In this document: in pieces, positions 38,514 to 47,543 of the stretch
How positions within the stretch are numbered: position 1 is the first letter of the stretch
How the letters are laid out: every line of letters begins with the position of its first letter
Source of the DNA: Thiotrichales bacterium
GTDB taxonomy: Bacteria > Pseudomonadota > Gammaproteobacteria > Beggiatoales > Beggiatoaceae
DNA: 64,000 nucleotides
Assembly (NCBI GenBank): GCA_016745035.1
Contig: JADGDE010000013.1
Location: forward strand, 1-64,000
Direction of reading: 5' to 3'
Made by a program: the position numbers and the translations under genes
Notes under the pieces: generated by a model
What the model was told of the DNA's origin: nothing
What the model saw: the letters and a program-made list of their open reading frames with translations, nothing else
Databases searched by the model: none

Positions 38514-38609
38514 CTTAGCGTGGGCGTGCTTGTTTTGTTCTTTGTTTTTGACCTTGGCCTTGGCGCTTGCGGGTCGGTGTCCGGCTTTTTGCTTTTTCGG
38601 GCGTTTGGG
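38514..38609. repeat. partial duplicate of the helicase gene 3' end
   Basis: Nearly identical to 42373-42559, the last part of the rhlE-like gene up to its stop codon. A 97-bp piece (42427-42523) is missing here and a 6-bp CCTTGG duplication is added. Both copies are in the same orientation and flank the 38.6-42.4 kb accessory island, so they may mark its ends. Confidence 0.75.
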
Positions 38610-38641
38610 CTACTGAATAAATAGAAAAAAGAGGATTTTGT

Positions 38642-39635
38642 TTATTGATAAAGCTGTTTGACAGCCCCCTGTCCTTTCAACCAGCGCTTACCCTGTTCAA
38701 TTCGCTCGGTGACCATATGTCGAAGCAAGCCAATGACATGGTAAAAACGTCGCCCGAAATATTCAACACCATCAACCCATTCATGCTCATTGATTTCTAA
38801 ACGTTGCAAAATGGGGGCAAGATGCGCAGGAATAGCACCACGTTTACCTTCTTTGATTTTCCGCCCTGTCCAATCGACTAATTTAAGATATTCATCTTGC
38901 TCAATTGGTAAACATAAAAGCGTAGAACCTTCCGTTTTTTTATGTAAGCGTTCTTTATAATTTTTTGCAAAAGGCACTAAAGTAGCGGGTTTATTTTTAT
39001 GCTCAATACCTTGTTTTTCCTCAATTTGTGCGGCAATCGAAGTATATTCAGATTCTTCTGGTGTGTCAGCCATTTGCGCACGCACAGGGTTTAAATCAAC
39101 ATAGGCCATACAAGTCAGTAAAGCCGCATTATCTAGTAATAATTGCGATTTAAACCGACCCTCCCAAAAACGCCCTTTGCAGTTATCTTCTTTATTTGCC
39201 ATACGAGCGATGGGTTCATTCAAGCAGCGCATAAACCAACTTAAATCTGCCAAACGCTTACGCCAAATGGCAACCTGCTCTTCATCATCAGCTAAACGTT
39301 TGAGATGAAAGTCTTTATTTTCAGCTTCTGGGTCATCTTTGAGCCACTTGGGCGTGAAGATTTGCCACCAACGTAGCACCACTTCTTCAGCACTCCATGA
39401 TAGGCTGCGGGTATAGTCAACGTGCAAAACGATGTGGCAATGATTACTCATCACAGCATAGGCACAAATATCAACAGCGAAATTTTTGCTGAGTAAGTCA
39501 ATGCGGTCAACAATCCATTGCTTTCTATGTGAATAGTCACGACCTGTCGCAAAATCCTCCCCATAGAGAAAAGCCCTCCGAACCGTTCTACTAACCACAT
39601 GATAATACGTATTTTTTTCTTTTCTTTTCTGTCAT
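38642..39635 (-). CDS. HUH (Y1/REP-associated-like) transposase, N-terminus frameshifted
   Basis: The open frame from GTG 39598 gives 318 aa. The protein has AYAVMSNHCHIVLH, an HUH metal-binding motif of Y1 transposases, then WFMRCLNEPIARMANKED and GRFWEGRFKSQ, typical of IS200-like/RAYT relatives. The alignment-like pattern continues upstream of the GTG (TYYH before VVSR) but no start codon is in frame. An ATG at 39635-39633 lies one frame away across an A7 run (T7 on plus, 39612-39618). Removing one A would give MTEKKRKNTYYHVVSR. Either the gene is a slip mutant, it uses slippage, or the run is a sequencing error. No flanking REP pairs of the usual type are obvious. Confidence 0.75.
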
Positions 39636-39687
39636 GATTTCTGAGAAAAAAAAATATAGAACCGTGTGCAAAGTGAGCAGTTTTGAG

Positions 39688-39755
39688 GAGCCTTGTGCGG
39701 TAATTCCGCACGCAGGGAACTGTGAGGGGGCAAGCGGGTAACTGCTTGTTCTACC
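39688..39755 (+). ncRNA. group II intron 3' end remnant (domains V and VI)
   Basis: Starts GAGCCTTGTGCGG, loop TAATT, then CCGCACGCAGGGAAC, a domain V-like stem with a two-base bulge. TGTGAGGGGG follows, then a second stem GCAAGC...GCTTG and CTACC at the presumed intron end. The order GAGCC..GTGCGG..CGCACGCA-GG..CTG-GAGGGGG..TAAC..CTACC matches bacterial group II intron 3' ends from memory. No reverse-transcriptase gene is nearby, so this is an orphan piece. The lower domain V pairing near the AGC triad is imperfect. Confidence 0.5.
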
Positions 39756-40099
39756 TAGATTAAATAACAGACTAAATTAATATGCTATTTACATGGGTGT
39801 CTACTATTTATCTATCTACTATTTATCTCTATTTATTTAGAAAAAAGGAAATCAGTATTTTTTGAGAGTCTATGAGAGAAGGAATAACATAATTATAATA
39901 GAAATATTATGTAATTAGTAACACAGTAGTGCTGGAATCAAAAATTATAGTGCGTCTATCAAAGGTCATAATATACTCTTTATTCATATAATAAAATTCT
40001 GTAAAAAGTAAAAGTCAGATATTTTTAGCAAAACATTATGTAGGCTTAACAATGCTTTTCTTAAAAGTATTATATTAAAAGGATGTAGAGAGAAATCAT
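39756..40099. other. AT-rich intergenic stretch
   Basis: About 340 bp with low GC between the intron remnant and the regulator gene. I see no ORF or repeat pair. It must hold the regulator's promoter, but no convincing -35/-10 pair stands out among many AT-rich candidates. Confidence 0.5.
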
Positions 40100-40913
40100 A
40101 TGGATGATCACCAAGAAATTGAAGAAAAGGATGTTTTATTAGTTAGTAGTGATAATTTTCATGTCGGTACTTTTTTTGAGGTAATTCAAAATAAAAACTA
40201 TTCATTTAAACATAAGGTGTATTGTAAAAAAAGTCAGTAATTATATAGATAAAACATCATCCATTACTTTTATTGATTGCTGTAAAAACTTCAATTGCCT
40301 TAAAGAAATTAGTTGTCATAAAAGTTTTGTTAGTAATTATATTGTAGCAATTATTGAAGATTGTTATGAATATAAAAGACTTGCCTTTCAATTAGGTGCC
40401 AGAGATTACATCACCTATCCAATTATCCCTGAAGAGTTGTTTATTCGCTTGAAGTCAATGAGACTATTAATAGAGTCTGAACAATCATCATCTACTTCTG
40501 AACCCCCTCCCTCTCTTAACCATCAAGATAATGTAAAAATACAAAGTAAGTATGCTCACTTAGTTGATAAGACATGTCAATTCTTATTAGAATATATCGC
40601 AGAAAATCATTCCCTGGAAGAACTCGCTTCCATGATGTTTACTAATAGAAATACCTTGTCAAAAGCGTTTAATCAAGAACTAAATTGTTCTGTCTTTCGT
40701 TGGTTACGGCTGCAACGGATGGAGCAGGCAAAGAAGTTTTTGAAAGAAACACATTGTTCTATCCAAGAAATCAGTGCGTTAGTAGGATATGAAGAGCCTG
40801 CTAATTTCTCTACAACATTTCGTTCTATATGTGGTATCTCGCCTAAAAAATATCGGAATTATGTATTAAGCAAAGAACAGAGTGAGGATAGCAAAGGTAA
40901 GGAAGTATTTTGA
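40100..40913 (+). pseudogene. REC-like + AraC-family transcription regulator, frameshifted at A7
   Basis: The ATG at 40100 opens a frame (MDDHQEIEEKDVLLVSSDN) that stops at 40240. Deleting one A from the A7 run at 40226-40232 joins it to the frame that runs to 40913. The fused product is about 270 aa. Its receiver-like N-terminal half (LLVSSDNF..., ITFIDC, VAIIED, GARDYITYPI) lacks the usual acidic pair, so it is probably not phosphorylated in the standard way. The C-terminal AraC/XylS DNA-binding domain has two helix-turn-helices (LEELASMMFTNRNTLSKAFNQ and IQEISALVGYEEPANFSTTF). It lies 247 bp upstream of the RiPP-like gene in the same direction and is its likely regulator. Confidence 0.7.
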
Positions 40914-41160
40914 TTGCTAAAGTATGCATACTGATTGTTGAGGAGATATTTACTAACAGTCAGTTACCAATAAAACATAGAATTTAATGATTTTTATCTA
41001 TAGTTTTTTCTGATTTAAAAGCTTAAAATTTTAAGCAAGATAAATTGGAATAGATAGCACTTTACTAATCTATGCTAGAGACTATAGTTAATAAATTAAA
41101 TTTTTGTTTTATAAGGTATTTCACTAATCTTGACTTTCAACCCTACTTTAGGAGTTTATC

Positions 41161-41673
41161 ATGACTACAAATAATTTCCCATCACCAGGCCTATCAATCA
41201 CTGACGCATTACTGAAAGCCGCATACTCTAGCAAGGATTTAGAAGTTCGGCTGTTTGAACGTCCATCACAAGTCTTTGAGGATATGGGAATGGCCGTTCC
41301 TGATATTTACAAAGATGGTTTTGATAAGAATTTCAAAGACCTCTATAATTCAAAGCGAGATGAGATTCGAGATGAGATTCGAAAGGCTCTATCCGACAAT
41401 GCAAATGCAGATGTTTACTTACCTTCACTAGCAAGCATCGGGTGCACATTGTGCAGCATTGCTGCCTATACAGTCGCGGCGGCAATTGTTGGTATAGGGG
41501 CAGCTGGACTCACATTACTATCAGTAACTTCAGGAGTTGTAGTAGCACTGGCTGCTTTTGCTGGTGTAGGAGCTTCAGCAGCTCTAGCTTTTATTGCTGG
41601 CTTAAGCACTGCGATTGCAAGTGGAATAAGTGCTGTATGTACAAAGATATGTGAATGGACTGGTGCTTGTTAG
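41161..41673 (+). CDS. Candidate RiPP/bacteriocin precursor with NHLP-like leader
   Basis: 170 aa, strong Shine-Dalgarno (AGGAG at 41150, 6 nt before ATG). Residues ~11-50 (LSITDALLKAAYSSKDLEVR, then LFERPSQVFEDMGMAVPD) match the pattern of nitrile-hydratase-alpha-like leaders (NHLP): Ala-rich helix, D-R-L, P, G...P. A charged linker holds a DEIR DEIR duplication (from 24-bp repeats). Residues 89-170 form an Ala/Gly/Val-rich, very hydrophobic segment framed by cysteines at 95, 98, 160, 164 and 170 (C-terminal). A hydrophobic core with clustered Cys fits a membrane-active modified peptide. No modification enzyme or peptidase/ABC exporter is in the window, so function is inferred from form. It could also be a small membrane protein. 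Confidence 0.5.
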   Translation: MTTNNFPSPGLSITDALLKAAYSSKDLEVRLFERPSQVFEDMGMAVPDIYKDGFDKNFKDLYNSKRDEIRDEIRKALSDNANADVYLPSLASIGCTLCSIAAYTVAAAIVGIGAAGLTLLSVTSGVVVALAAFAGVGASAALAFIAGLSTAIASGISAVCTKICEWTGAC

Positions 41674-41748
41674 AGTAATCGCCAAATAAGGGCATACTAT
41701 GACAGGTATGACCTAGACGTACTTTGAAGAGTGTGATGCTCATTTCTC

Positions 41749-41792
41749 GTTCCCACGGTCGCCGCGATGTGCTGAGCGGAGACCGTGGGAAC
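41749..41792. repeat. inverted repeat (GTTCCCACGGTC hairpin)
   Basis: A perfect 12-bp stem GTTCCCACGGTC / GACCGTGGGAAC around a 20-base loop. No T run follows. ACAAAAGTTAA occurs twice just after it. It is probably a dispersed REP-like unit, in outline similar to the hairpin at 28477. Confidence 0.55.
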
Positions 41793-41892
41793 AAAAGTTA
41801 AAACAAAAGTTAAGGACATATATGGACACCTCTTAGAAGTCAAGAGATTTTTTTGTTTTGTTATCCAGTTTTCCCTAAAAAACAGCAGGTAG

Positions 41893-41917
41893 GTCGGGTT
41901 GACGAAGGAAACCCGAC
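41893..41917. repeat. inverted repeat (GTCGGGTT hairpin)
   Basis: GTCGGGTT...AACCCGAC stem around GACGAAGGA. This type of unit (TAGGTCGGGTT...) is often dispersed in gammaproteobacterial genomes. It lies in a 700-bp gene-free stretch with several decayed repeats. Confidence 0.5.
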
Positions 41918-41954
41918 ACAATGATGCCCAAAAACCACAATAATGTTACCATTT

Positions 41955-42046
41955 AAGTAGATGGACTTAATTATTTTTAACTTTTATATACTATAAATAT
42001 AGCAATATCATGTAGATACAATTTAAGCAAAATAGTCCATCTACTT
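41955..42046. repeat. 92-bp palindromic element with 13-bp termini
   Basis: AAGTAGATGGACT at the left and its perfect complement AGTCCATCTACTT at the right enclose an AT-rich 66-bp core with no ORF. The form is that of a second, unrelated MITE or a long palindrome. No clear target duplication is seen. Confidence 0.55.
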
Positions 42047-42169
42047 ATACCAAAAACTCCACACGTCGCAACCACAAAAATGTTGGGTTTCGCAAGCTCA
42101 ACCACAACCTACCAGCGAAAAAAATCGGAGCGAAAAAAATCAAAAAAAAATCGGACACCTGAAAATCGG

Positions 42170-42254
42170 ACACCCATGTAAATAATGGACTTTCGACAAA
42201 TTGGCGACCACAGTCTTTACAGGCATCATTGTTTGCCTGTATAAATACTTCCAT
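42170..42254 (-). pseudogene. IS1-type transposase N-terminal fragment
   Basis: Translation of the minus strand gives EVFIQANNDACKDCGRQFVE, the zinc-ribbon tail (CKDCGRQFV) of IS1-family InsA-like proteins. The frame then degenerates. No inverted repeats or remaining transposase are present. It supports the view that this island has taken several insertions. Confidence 0.5.
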
Positions 42255-42373
42255 TTTTTACAGTAGCTTCTTGCGATTGACAATGGGGATATTTTAACAT
42301 GTCTATCCTTAGTAACTGGCTAAACCCGTGTATTCCACACTTATCACTACTGAAACACGACTCCCCTCATTCC

Positions 42374-43732
42374 TTAGCGTGGGCGTGCTTGTTTTGTTCT
42401 CTGTTTTTGACCTTGGCGCTTGCGGGCGGGAGTTCTGTCACCGGCATTACCACCACGCTGAGAACGGGGTTTTTGCCGACTGGGCTTGTGTCCTTGGGCA
42501 TTTTCGCCTGAGCGTTGTCCGTCTCGGTGTCCGGCTTTTTGCTTTTTCGGGCGTTTGGGTTTAATTGGGCGTTTATCGAGTTTCGATTCCGGCAATTCAT
42601 GCACGGGGATAAAATCATCTTCATATTGGCGCGTGATCAGTTGTTGAATTAAGCGCTCAATCGCTGCCAGTTGTTTAAATTCATCCGCGCTGACCAAAGA
42701 GATTGCCTCGCCTGTCGCTCCTGCTCTGCCTGTGCGTCCAATCCGATGCACATAGTCTTCGGGCACATTGGGTAAATCAAAATTCACCACATGCGGAAGC
42801 TGGTCTATATCTAAGCCCCGGGCAGCAATATCGGTGGCGACCAAGATTTGAATTTTATTGTGTTTAAAATCGGCTAACGCTTTGGTACGTGCGGCTTGGC
42901 TTTTATTGCCGTGAATCGCTGCGGCTTTGAGTCGATGCCCTTCAAGGTGGCGGCATAAGCGGTTTGCGCCATGTTTGGTGCGGCTAAAAACCAGCACTTG
43001 TGACCAATTATTTTCTTTAATCAAATGGGTTAACAGCGCTGATTTTTTGCTTTTATCTACCGGCACGAGCCATTGTTCCACCGATTTCACCGTACTATTG
43101 GGCGGTGTCACTGAAATTTCGACAGGGTTTTTGACCATGCCTTTAGCCAAGGTACGAATCTCGTTGGAGAACGTCGCCGAAAACAATAAGTTTTGGCGCT
43201 TGGCTGGCAGTAAGTTTAAGATTTTACGAATATCATGAATAAAACCCATGTCCAGCATTCTGTCGGCTTCGTCTAACACCAACAGTTCTAGCTGTTTAAA
43301 ATGCAGGGCATTTTGTTGGTACAAGTCGAGCAAACGCCCAGGGGTAGCGACCAAAATATCGACACCGCCGCGCAGTTTCATCATTTGCGGATTAATTTTC
43401 ACCCCACCAAAAACCACCGCCGAGCGCAGTTGTAAAAATTCGCCATAGAGGGCGACACTGGCTTGCACTTGTGCGGCGAGTTCCCGAGTTGGGGTTAAGA
43501 CTAAAGCACGGACTTGATTGGATTTTGCCCGTTGTCCTTGGGCGAGGATTTCTAGCATCGGCAAGGTAAAGGCGGCGGTTTTGCCCGTGCCCGTTTGCGC
43601 CGCTGCCATCAGGTCTTGCCCTTGGAGCACCGCTGGTACGGCTTTTTCTTGAATCGGCGAGGGGGCATCATAGCCTTGTTTGGCAATGGCTTTGAGGATA
43701 GGTTCAGATAAACCTAAGGTATTAAAATTCAT
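42374..43732 (-). CDS. rhlE: DEAD-box RNA helicase, RhlE type
   Basis: 452 aa. Q motif ([14 protein letters not shown]), Walker [43 protein letters not shown] and [10 protein letters not shown] are all present. The basic C-terminal tail (~375-452; [19 protein letters not shown]) is typical of RNA-binding extensions. It unwinds RNA in ribosome assembly or decay. The 3' end is the source of the duplicated segment at 38514, and the duplication begins at the stop codon. rsmH ends 29 nt upstream, so both may share transcription. Confidence 0.9.
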   Translation of the reverse strand: MNFNTLGLSEPILKAIAKQGYDAPSPIQEKAVPAVLQGQDLMAAAQTGTGKTAAFTLPMLEILAQGQRAKSNQVRALVLTPTRELAAQVQASVALYGEFLQLRSAVVFGGVKINPQMMKLRGGVDILVATPGRLLDLYQQNALHFKQLELLVLDEADRMLDMGFIHDIRKILNLLPAKRQNLLFSATFSNEIRTLAKGMVKNPVEISVTPPNSTVKSVEQWLVPVDKSKKSALLTHLIKENNWSQVLVFSRTKHGANRLCRHLEGHRLKAAAIHGNKSQAARTKALADFKHNKIQILVATDIAARGLDIDQLPHVVNFDLPNVPEDYVHRIGRTGRAGATGEAISLVSADEFKQLAAIERLIQQLITRQYEDDFIPVHELPESKLDKRPIKPKRPKKQKAGHRDGQRSGENAQGHKPSRQKPRSQRGGNAGDRTPARKRQGQKQRTKQARPR

Positions 43733-43761
43733 AAAGTTGTCTTTGTTCGCGGCCTTAGTGG

Positions 43762-44694
43762 CTAAGCGGGTTTTTCGGCGATGCGTAACACGGCACTACG
43801 CGAGCGGGGATTGGTGTCAATTTCGGTTTTACTGGCTTTAATCATTTTGCCTTGGGGTAACAATCTCGCTTGTAAATCGGCAACCGGAATTGGTAATTCA
43901 GGCGGATAATCGATCCCGCCTTGGCTTTGTTCACGGATAAAACGCTTCACTAGCCGATCTTCGAGTGAATGAAAACTGATCACCACCAAGCGTCCTTGAG
44001 GGGCTAATAAATCCGGCACGGCATCCAAGAGTTGTTTTAACACATCTAATTCCCGGTTAATAAATATCCGCAAGGCTTGAAAACTCCGGGTTGCTGGATG
44101 CTTGTGTTTCTCTTTGTAAGGCTTCAGCGCTCGGGCGACAATATCCGCCAGTTGTTTGGTATGGGTAATCGGTCCTTGCTCGCGGTGATAGACGATGGAG
44201 CGGGCAATGCGGCGAGATTTGCGCTCATCGCCATAGTGATACAAGACATCGGCGATTTCCTCGGCTCTGGCTGTGGCAAGCCAGTCGGCAATGTTTTGCC
44301 CTTGTCTGGGGTTCATGCGCATATCCAGCTCACCATCACGCATAAAACTAAAACCCCGTTCAGCGCGGTCGAGTTGGGGTGAGGAAACCCCCAAATCGAG
44401 TAACAGACCGTTGACTTTGCCCATCAGTCCGTTGTCGGCTAAATAATCCGGCAAAGCGGCAAAGTTGCTATCTAAAAGCTGTAAACGTGGCTCGTTTTCG
44501 ACTAATTCTGCACCGCTGGCTAAGGCTGTCGGGTCTTGATCACAAGCGAGCAAACGCCCCTCGGGGCTAAGCTGCTCTAAAATCGCCCGGCTGTGCCCGC
44601 CGCGTCCAAACGTGGCATCGATATACAAACCATCGGGTTGGATATTGAGGGCATCAATGGATTCATTGAGAAGAACGGAAGCATGTTCAGTCAT
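43762..44694 (-). CDS. rsmH: 16S rRNA (cytosine-1402-N4)-methyltransferase
   Basis: 310 aa, usual length. SAM-site [25 protein letters not shown], then [29 protein letters not shown] and the C-terminal [12 protein letters not shown] are RsmH hallmarks. In most bacteria it sits in the dcw cluster between mraZ and ftsL. Here it follows a permease gene with an 8-nt overlap and is followed by a helicase, so it is detached from the division cluster. Confidence 0.95.
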   Translation of the reverse strand: MTEHASVLLNESIDALNIQPDGLYIDATFGRGGHSRAILEQLSPEGRLLACDQDPTALASGAELVENEPRLQLLDSNFAALPDYLADNGLMGKVNGLLLDLGVSSPQLDRAERGFSFMRDGELDMRMNPRQGQNIADWLATARAEEIADVLYHYGDERKSRRIARSIVYHREQGPITHTKQLADIVARALKPYKEKHKHPATRSFQALRIFINRELDVLKQLLDAVPDLLAPQGRLVVISFHSLEDRLVKRFIREQSQGGIDYPPELPIPVADLQARLLPQGKMIKASKTEIDTNPRSRSAVLRIAEKPA

Positions 44695-45802
44695 TAGGCA
44701 TATCGCTAACCACGGTTTGCGGCTTGTAGGTCATGCTCGGCATTTCCTCCGGCGGCACTTGCGGCCACGAGGTAATCAGGGCTTTAACAAGTGTGCCTAA
44801 AGGAATGGCGAAAAATACGCCCCAAAACCCCCAAACACCGCCAAACACCAACACGGCAACGATAATCGCTACCGGATGCAGGTTTACCGCCTCGGAAAAT
44901 AACAAGGGCACGATCACATTGCCATCTAAGGCTTGGATCACAAAATAAGCCCCAGCTAACCAGTAAAATTGTTCGGTAAAGCCCCATTGAAAATAGGCAA
45001 CCAATAACACAGGTAGGGTGACAATCGCCGCACCAATGTAAGGGACAACCACGGATAAGCCGACTAAAGCCGCTAACAAGGGCGCATATTCTAAACCTAA
45101 ATAAGTAAAGGCAACATAACTAGCACTACCAACGATAAGAATCTCGTAAATTTTACCTCGAACATAATTACCCATTTGTCGATCCATTTCTTGCCATAAG
45201 CGTTTGGCACTGTGGTGGTCTTGGGGTAAAAAACTCTTGAACCAGCGGGTCAGTAAATCTTTATCTTTCAAAAAGAAAAAAATCATCACCGGCACTAAAA
45301 TCAAATAGACCAAAAAGGTAATCAAAGCTTGAATGGATGCCAGCGAGTAGGATAACGCGTGTTGAGCCGACACCTGAACTTTTTGCTGAGCGGTGGCGAT
45401 AATACCTGTGACTTGCTCGGCGGAAATCATATTGGGGTATTTTTCTGGCAATTGCAGCAAAATAGCTTGCCCTTTGCTGATCATCACCGGCAGCTCGGCG
45501 ACAAATTGCCCTAATTGCACTGACAAGAGTGGCACAATGATTAAAAAGGTAAATAAGAGCAGTGACATAAAGCCAATAAAAACAATTAATATTGACCAAA
45601 TACGCGGCATTTGTTGATGTTCGGTAATGCTGGCAACCAAGCCTTCGAGCAAATAGGCTAACACCAAACTCGCGAGCACAGGCGTGAGGTATTCGCCCAA
45701 GGTCGCGAGCACGGTGAAACTCAGCAATAAGAGGATAGCTAAGAGAATGGCTTGCGGATCAGACAGGTTACGCCGGAACCAGTCATTGATAACTTGAATC
45801 AT
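44687..45802 (-). CDS. AI-2E/PerM-family membrane transporter
   Basis: 371 aa with about eight hydrophobic segments: two pairs at the N-terminus, a soluble ~100-residue middle region, then VYLILVPVMIFFFLKDKD, LAALVGLSVVVPYIGA and VFGGVWGFWGVFFAIPLGTL. That arrangement is typical of the AI-2E exporter family (PerM/YdgG/YtvI). The substrate is unknown. It overlaps the upstream small gene by 4 nt and rsmH by 8 nt, forming a tight cluster. Confidence 0.85.
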   Translation of the reverse strand: MIQVINDWFRRNLSDPQAILLAILLLLSFTVLATLGEYLTPVLASLVLAYLLEGLVASITEHQQMPRIWSILIVFIGFMSLLLFTFLIIVPLLSVQLGQFVAELPVMISKGQAILLQLPEKYPNMISAEQVTGIIATAQQKVQVSAQHALSYSLASIQALITFLVYLILVPVMIFFFLKDKDLLTRWFKSFLPQDHHSAKRLWQEMDRQMGNYVRGKIYEILIVGSASYVAFTYLGLEYAPLLAALVGLSVVVPYIGAAIVTLPVLLVAYFQWGFTEQFYWLAGAYFVIQALDGNVIVPLLFSEAVNLHPVAIIVAVLVFGGVWGFWGVFFAIPLGTLVKALITSWPQVPPEEMPSMTYKPQTVVSDMPND

Positions 45803-46176
45803 GCCTTATCGTCAGTCATTTTGCTTAGATAAATCTGATAATGCTCAGCAAAATAAGCTTCCAAGTCGTCGATCACCTTGGCGGCATCACGTCCTTGCAA
45901 GGTGTGTTGCATCATCAATTCGGAGGTTTTATCGAACAAATCGGTTCGATCGAGCATCGGATAGCCGTTAGATAAGCGTTTGATCGCAGCGATAACGCTT
46001 TCTTTCTCTGGACGTGGCTCTAGCTGTGGTTCTTGTATCCCTTGTGCAGCTACTTTAGCTTGTGTTTTTGCTTGTAAAAATTCGGCAAAATCTAACAAAC
46101 TGCGTTGATTTTCCTTATCGAGTTGTCGATAAATTTTACTGAGCTTTTGCTCCGCATTTTGTAGCTGGGGCAACAT
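45799..46176 (-). CDS. Hypothetical protein, 125 aa
   Basis: Soluble, mostly helical. The N-terminal half (IYRQLDKENQRSLLDFAEFLQAK) has a leader like small DUF2281-type proteins; a Pro/Glu linker (EPQLEPRPEKE) follows, then AIKRLSNGYPMLDRTDLFDKTSELMMQH. Not recognised with confidence. A 4-nt overlap with the permease gene and the position 40 nt after the LysR gene argue for one transcript. Confidence 0.65.
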   Translation of the reverse strand: MLPQLQNAEQKLSKIYRQLDKENQRSLLDFAEFLQAKTQAKVAAQGIQEPQLEPRPEKESVIAAIKRLSNGYPMLDRTDLFDKTSELMMQHTLQGRDAAKVIDDLEAYFAEHYQIYLSKMTDDKA

Positions 46177-46216
46177 AAACCTGATTCTCTGTGTGGTGTT
46201 AAGTCTTACTTAGGAT

Positions 46217-47119
46217 TTATTTTTGTTGTTCGCAATATTCGCAGGCAAAAGATAACAATTCGTTCATGGCTTGTAAACGGAATTTTTGTTTTTGATGTAC
46301 AAAGGAGAAAGGGCGTTCAAGACTTGGGGTCAGAGGTAAGACCACCAGACTATCGAGTTGGATTTCTTTATCCAAAGTACTACGGGATAGAATAGAGACC
46401 CCCATGCCGCCTTCAATCGCACCTTTAATCGCCTCAGGGCTGCCAAGTTCCATCGCCACATCGACTTTAGATATATCGACACCGTTTTCTTGTAAATAGG
46501 TGTTGATAACCTCGCGCGTACCCGAGCCTTCTTCACGGCAAATATAGGCATTATCCTGAAATAAATCCGCTGGGCTAAGGGTCTTTTTCTTCGCTAAAGG
46601 ATGCCCTTTAGGTAATGCCGCAACTAATGGGTCGGTATGGCACAAAGTCACCGCAAGGCTTTTATTTAATACCGGGGCTTCAACCACGCCTAAGTCGATA
46701 ATATTATCCTCGACCATTGAGACGATATTTTCGGTATTACCGACTTGTAAACTCAGTTTAATATCGGGGTATTTAGATTTAAAATCACCGAGTAAATTCG
46801 GCAACATATATTCAGCAATGGTGGTACTTGCACCAATCACCAAAGTACCGCTGACATCACCTGTGAGTTGTTTGACCGCGTTTTCCATATCGGCATAACG
46901 CTCAAAAATCTCCTCAGCATATTCGTAGACCTTTTGCCCAACCACTGTCAGGCTGATGCGGTTATGGGTGCGGTCGAATAGACGGGTATTAAAATATTCT
47001 TCTAATTGGCGGACTTGAAAAGTCACCGCAGGCTGGGTCATGTGTAAAGCATCGGCGGCTTTAGTGAAACTCAATAAACGAGCGACGGTATGAAAAACCT
47101 GTAAACGACGATCTGCCAC
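46217..47119 (-). CDS. LysR-family regulator (CbbR/CysB-like)
   Basis: 300 aa. The N-terminal winged HTH is RRLQVFHTVARLLSFTKAAD then ALHMTQPAVTFQVRQLE. The effector domain starts at ~residue 90 (GTLVIGASTTIAEYMLP) and has EGSGTREVI. The DxxPAVTFQVRQLE recognition helix and effector domain most resemble CbbR-type regulators of carbon fixation and related LysRs. No cbb gene is nearby, so the target is unknown. A 420-bp upstream gap containing MITE copy 7 could hold its promoter. Confidence 0.85.
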   Translation of the reverse strand: MADRRLQVFHTVARLLSFTKAADALHMTQPAVTFQVRQLEEYFNTRLFDRTHNRISLTVVGQKVYEYAEEIFERYADMENAVKQLTGDVSGTLVIGASTTIAEYMLPNLLGDFKSKYPDIKLSLQVGNTENIVSMVEDNIIDLGVVEAPVLNKSLAVTLCHTDPLVAALPKGHPLAKKKTLSPADLFQDNAYICREEGSGTREVINTYLQENGVDISKVDVAMELGSPEAIKGAIEGGMGVSILSRSTLDKEIQLDSLVVLPLTPSLERPFSFVHQKQKFRLQAMNELLSFACEYCEQQK

Positions 47120-47350
47120 AACGGCTCTCCTTAATCTATGCTGAAATTAATTTGCGTCATTAGAATTGTGTCTTGGGCTCTAAATTTGCGCAGCTTATGA
47201 TAACACAAAATCAATTTATTTTATAAATATGATTAATAGCCTCAATTTGACAATTTAGGAAAAAGACTTAACCTGAAAATCATACCTAATCAATAGTTCA
47301 CGACGCTCATATCATATAAACGCAAATATTTTTAATTTAGTATTTATTTA

Positions 47351-47482
47351 TTGATGTTACGCAAAGGCTTCTTTCTGTGCCTTAATGGCTCAGAAAACGA
47401 GCATTGCTTCACGGCTAAATACCATTAGGCAGGTGGGAAATACCCTTATTGCAGCAAAAACTAGCTTAGTGCGTAACATCAG
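47351..47482 (+). mobile_element. MITE copy 7 (full length, 132 bp)
   Basis: TTGATGTTACGCAAAGG at the left, AGTGCGTAACATCAG at the right. Hairpin arms are CTGTGCC/GGCTCAG with one mismatch. Flanks TTATTTA and CTATTTA agree at 6 of 7 positions, a probable target duplication. It lies in the AT-rich space upstream of the LysR gene. Confidence 0.88.
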
Positions 47483-47543
47483 CTATTTACTTTTGCAATG
47501 TTATTTGCACTGATAATGGAGGAGTGACTAAAGCCACCATGCA

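Noticed and set aside
38642..39635. HUH transposase as the mobiliser of the 132-bp MITEs
   Set aside because: Y1/HUH transposases do not make target duplications, whereas the MITEs have 7-8 bp duplications.
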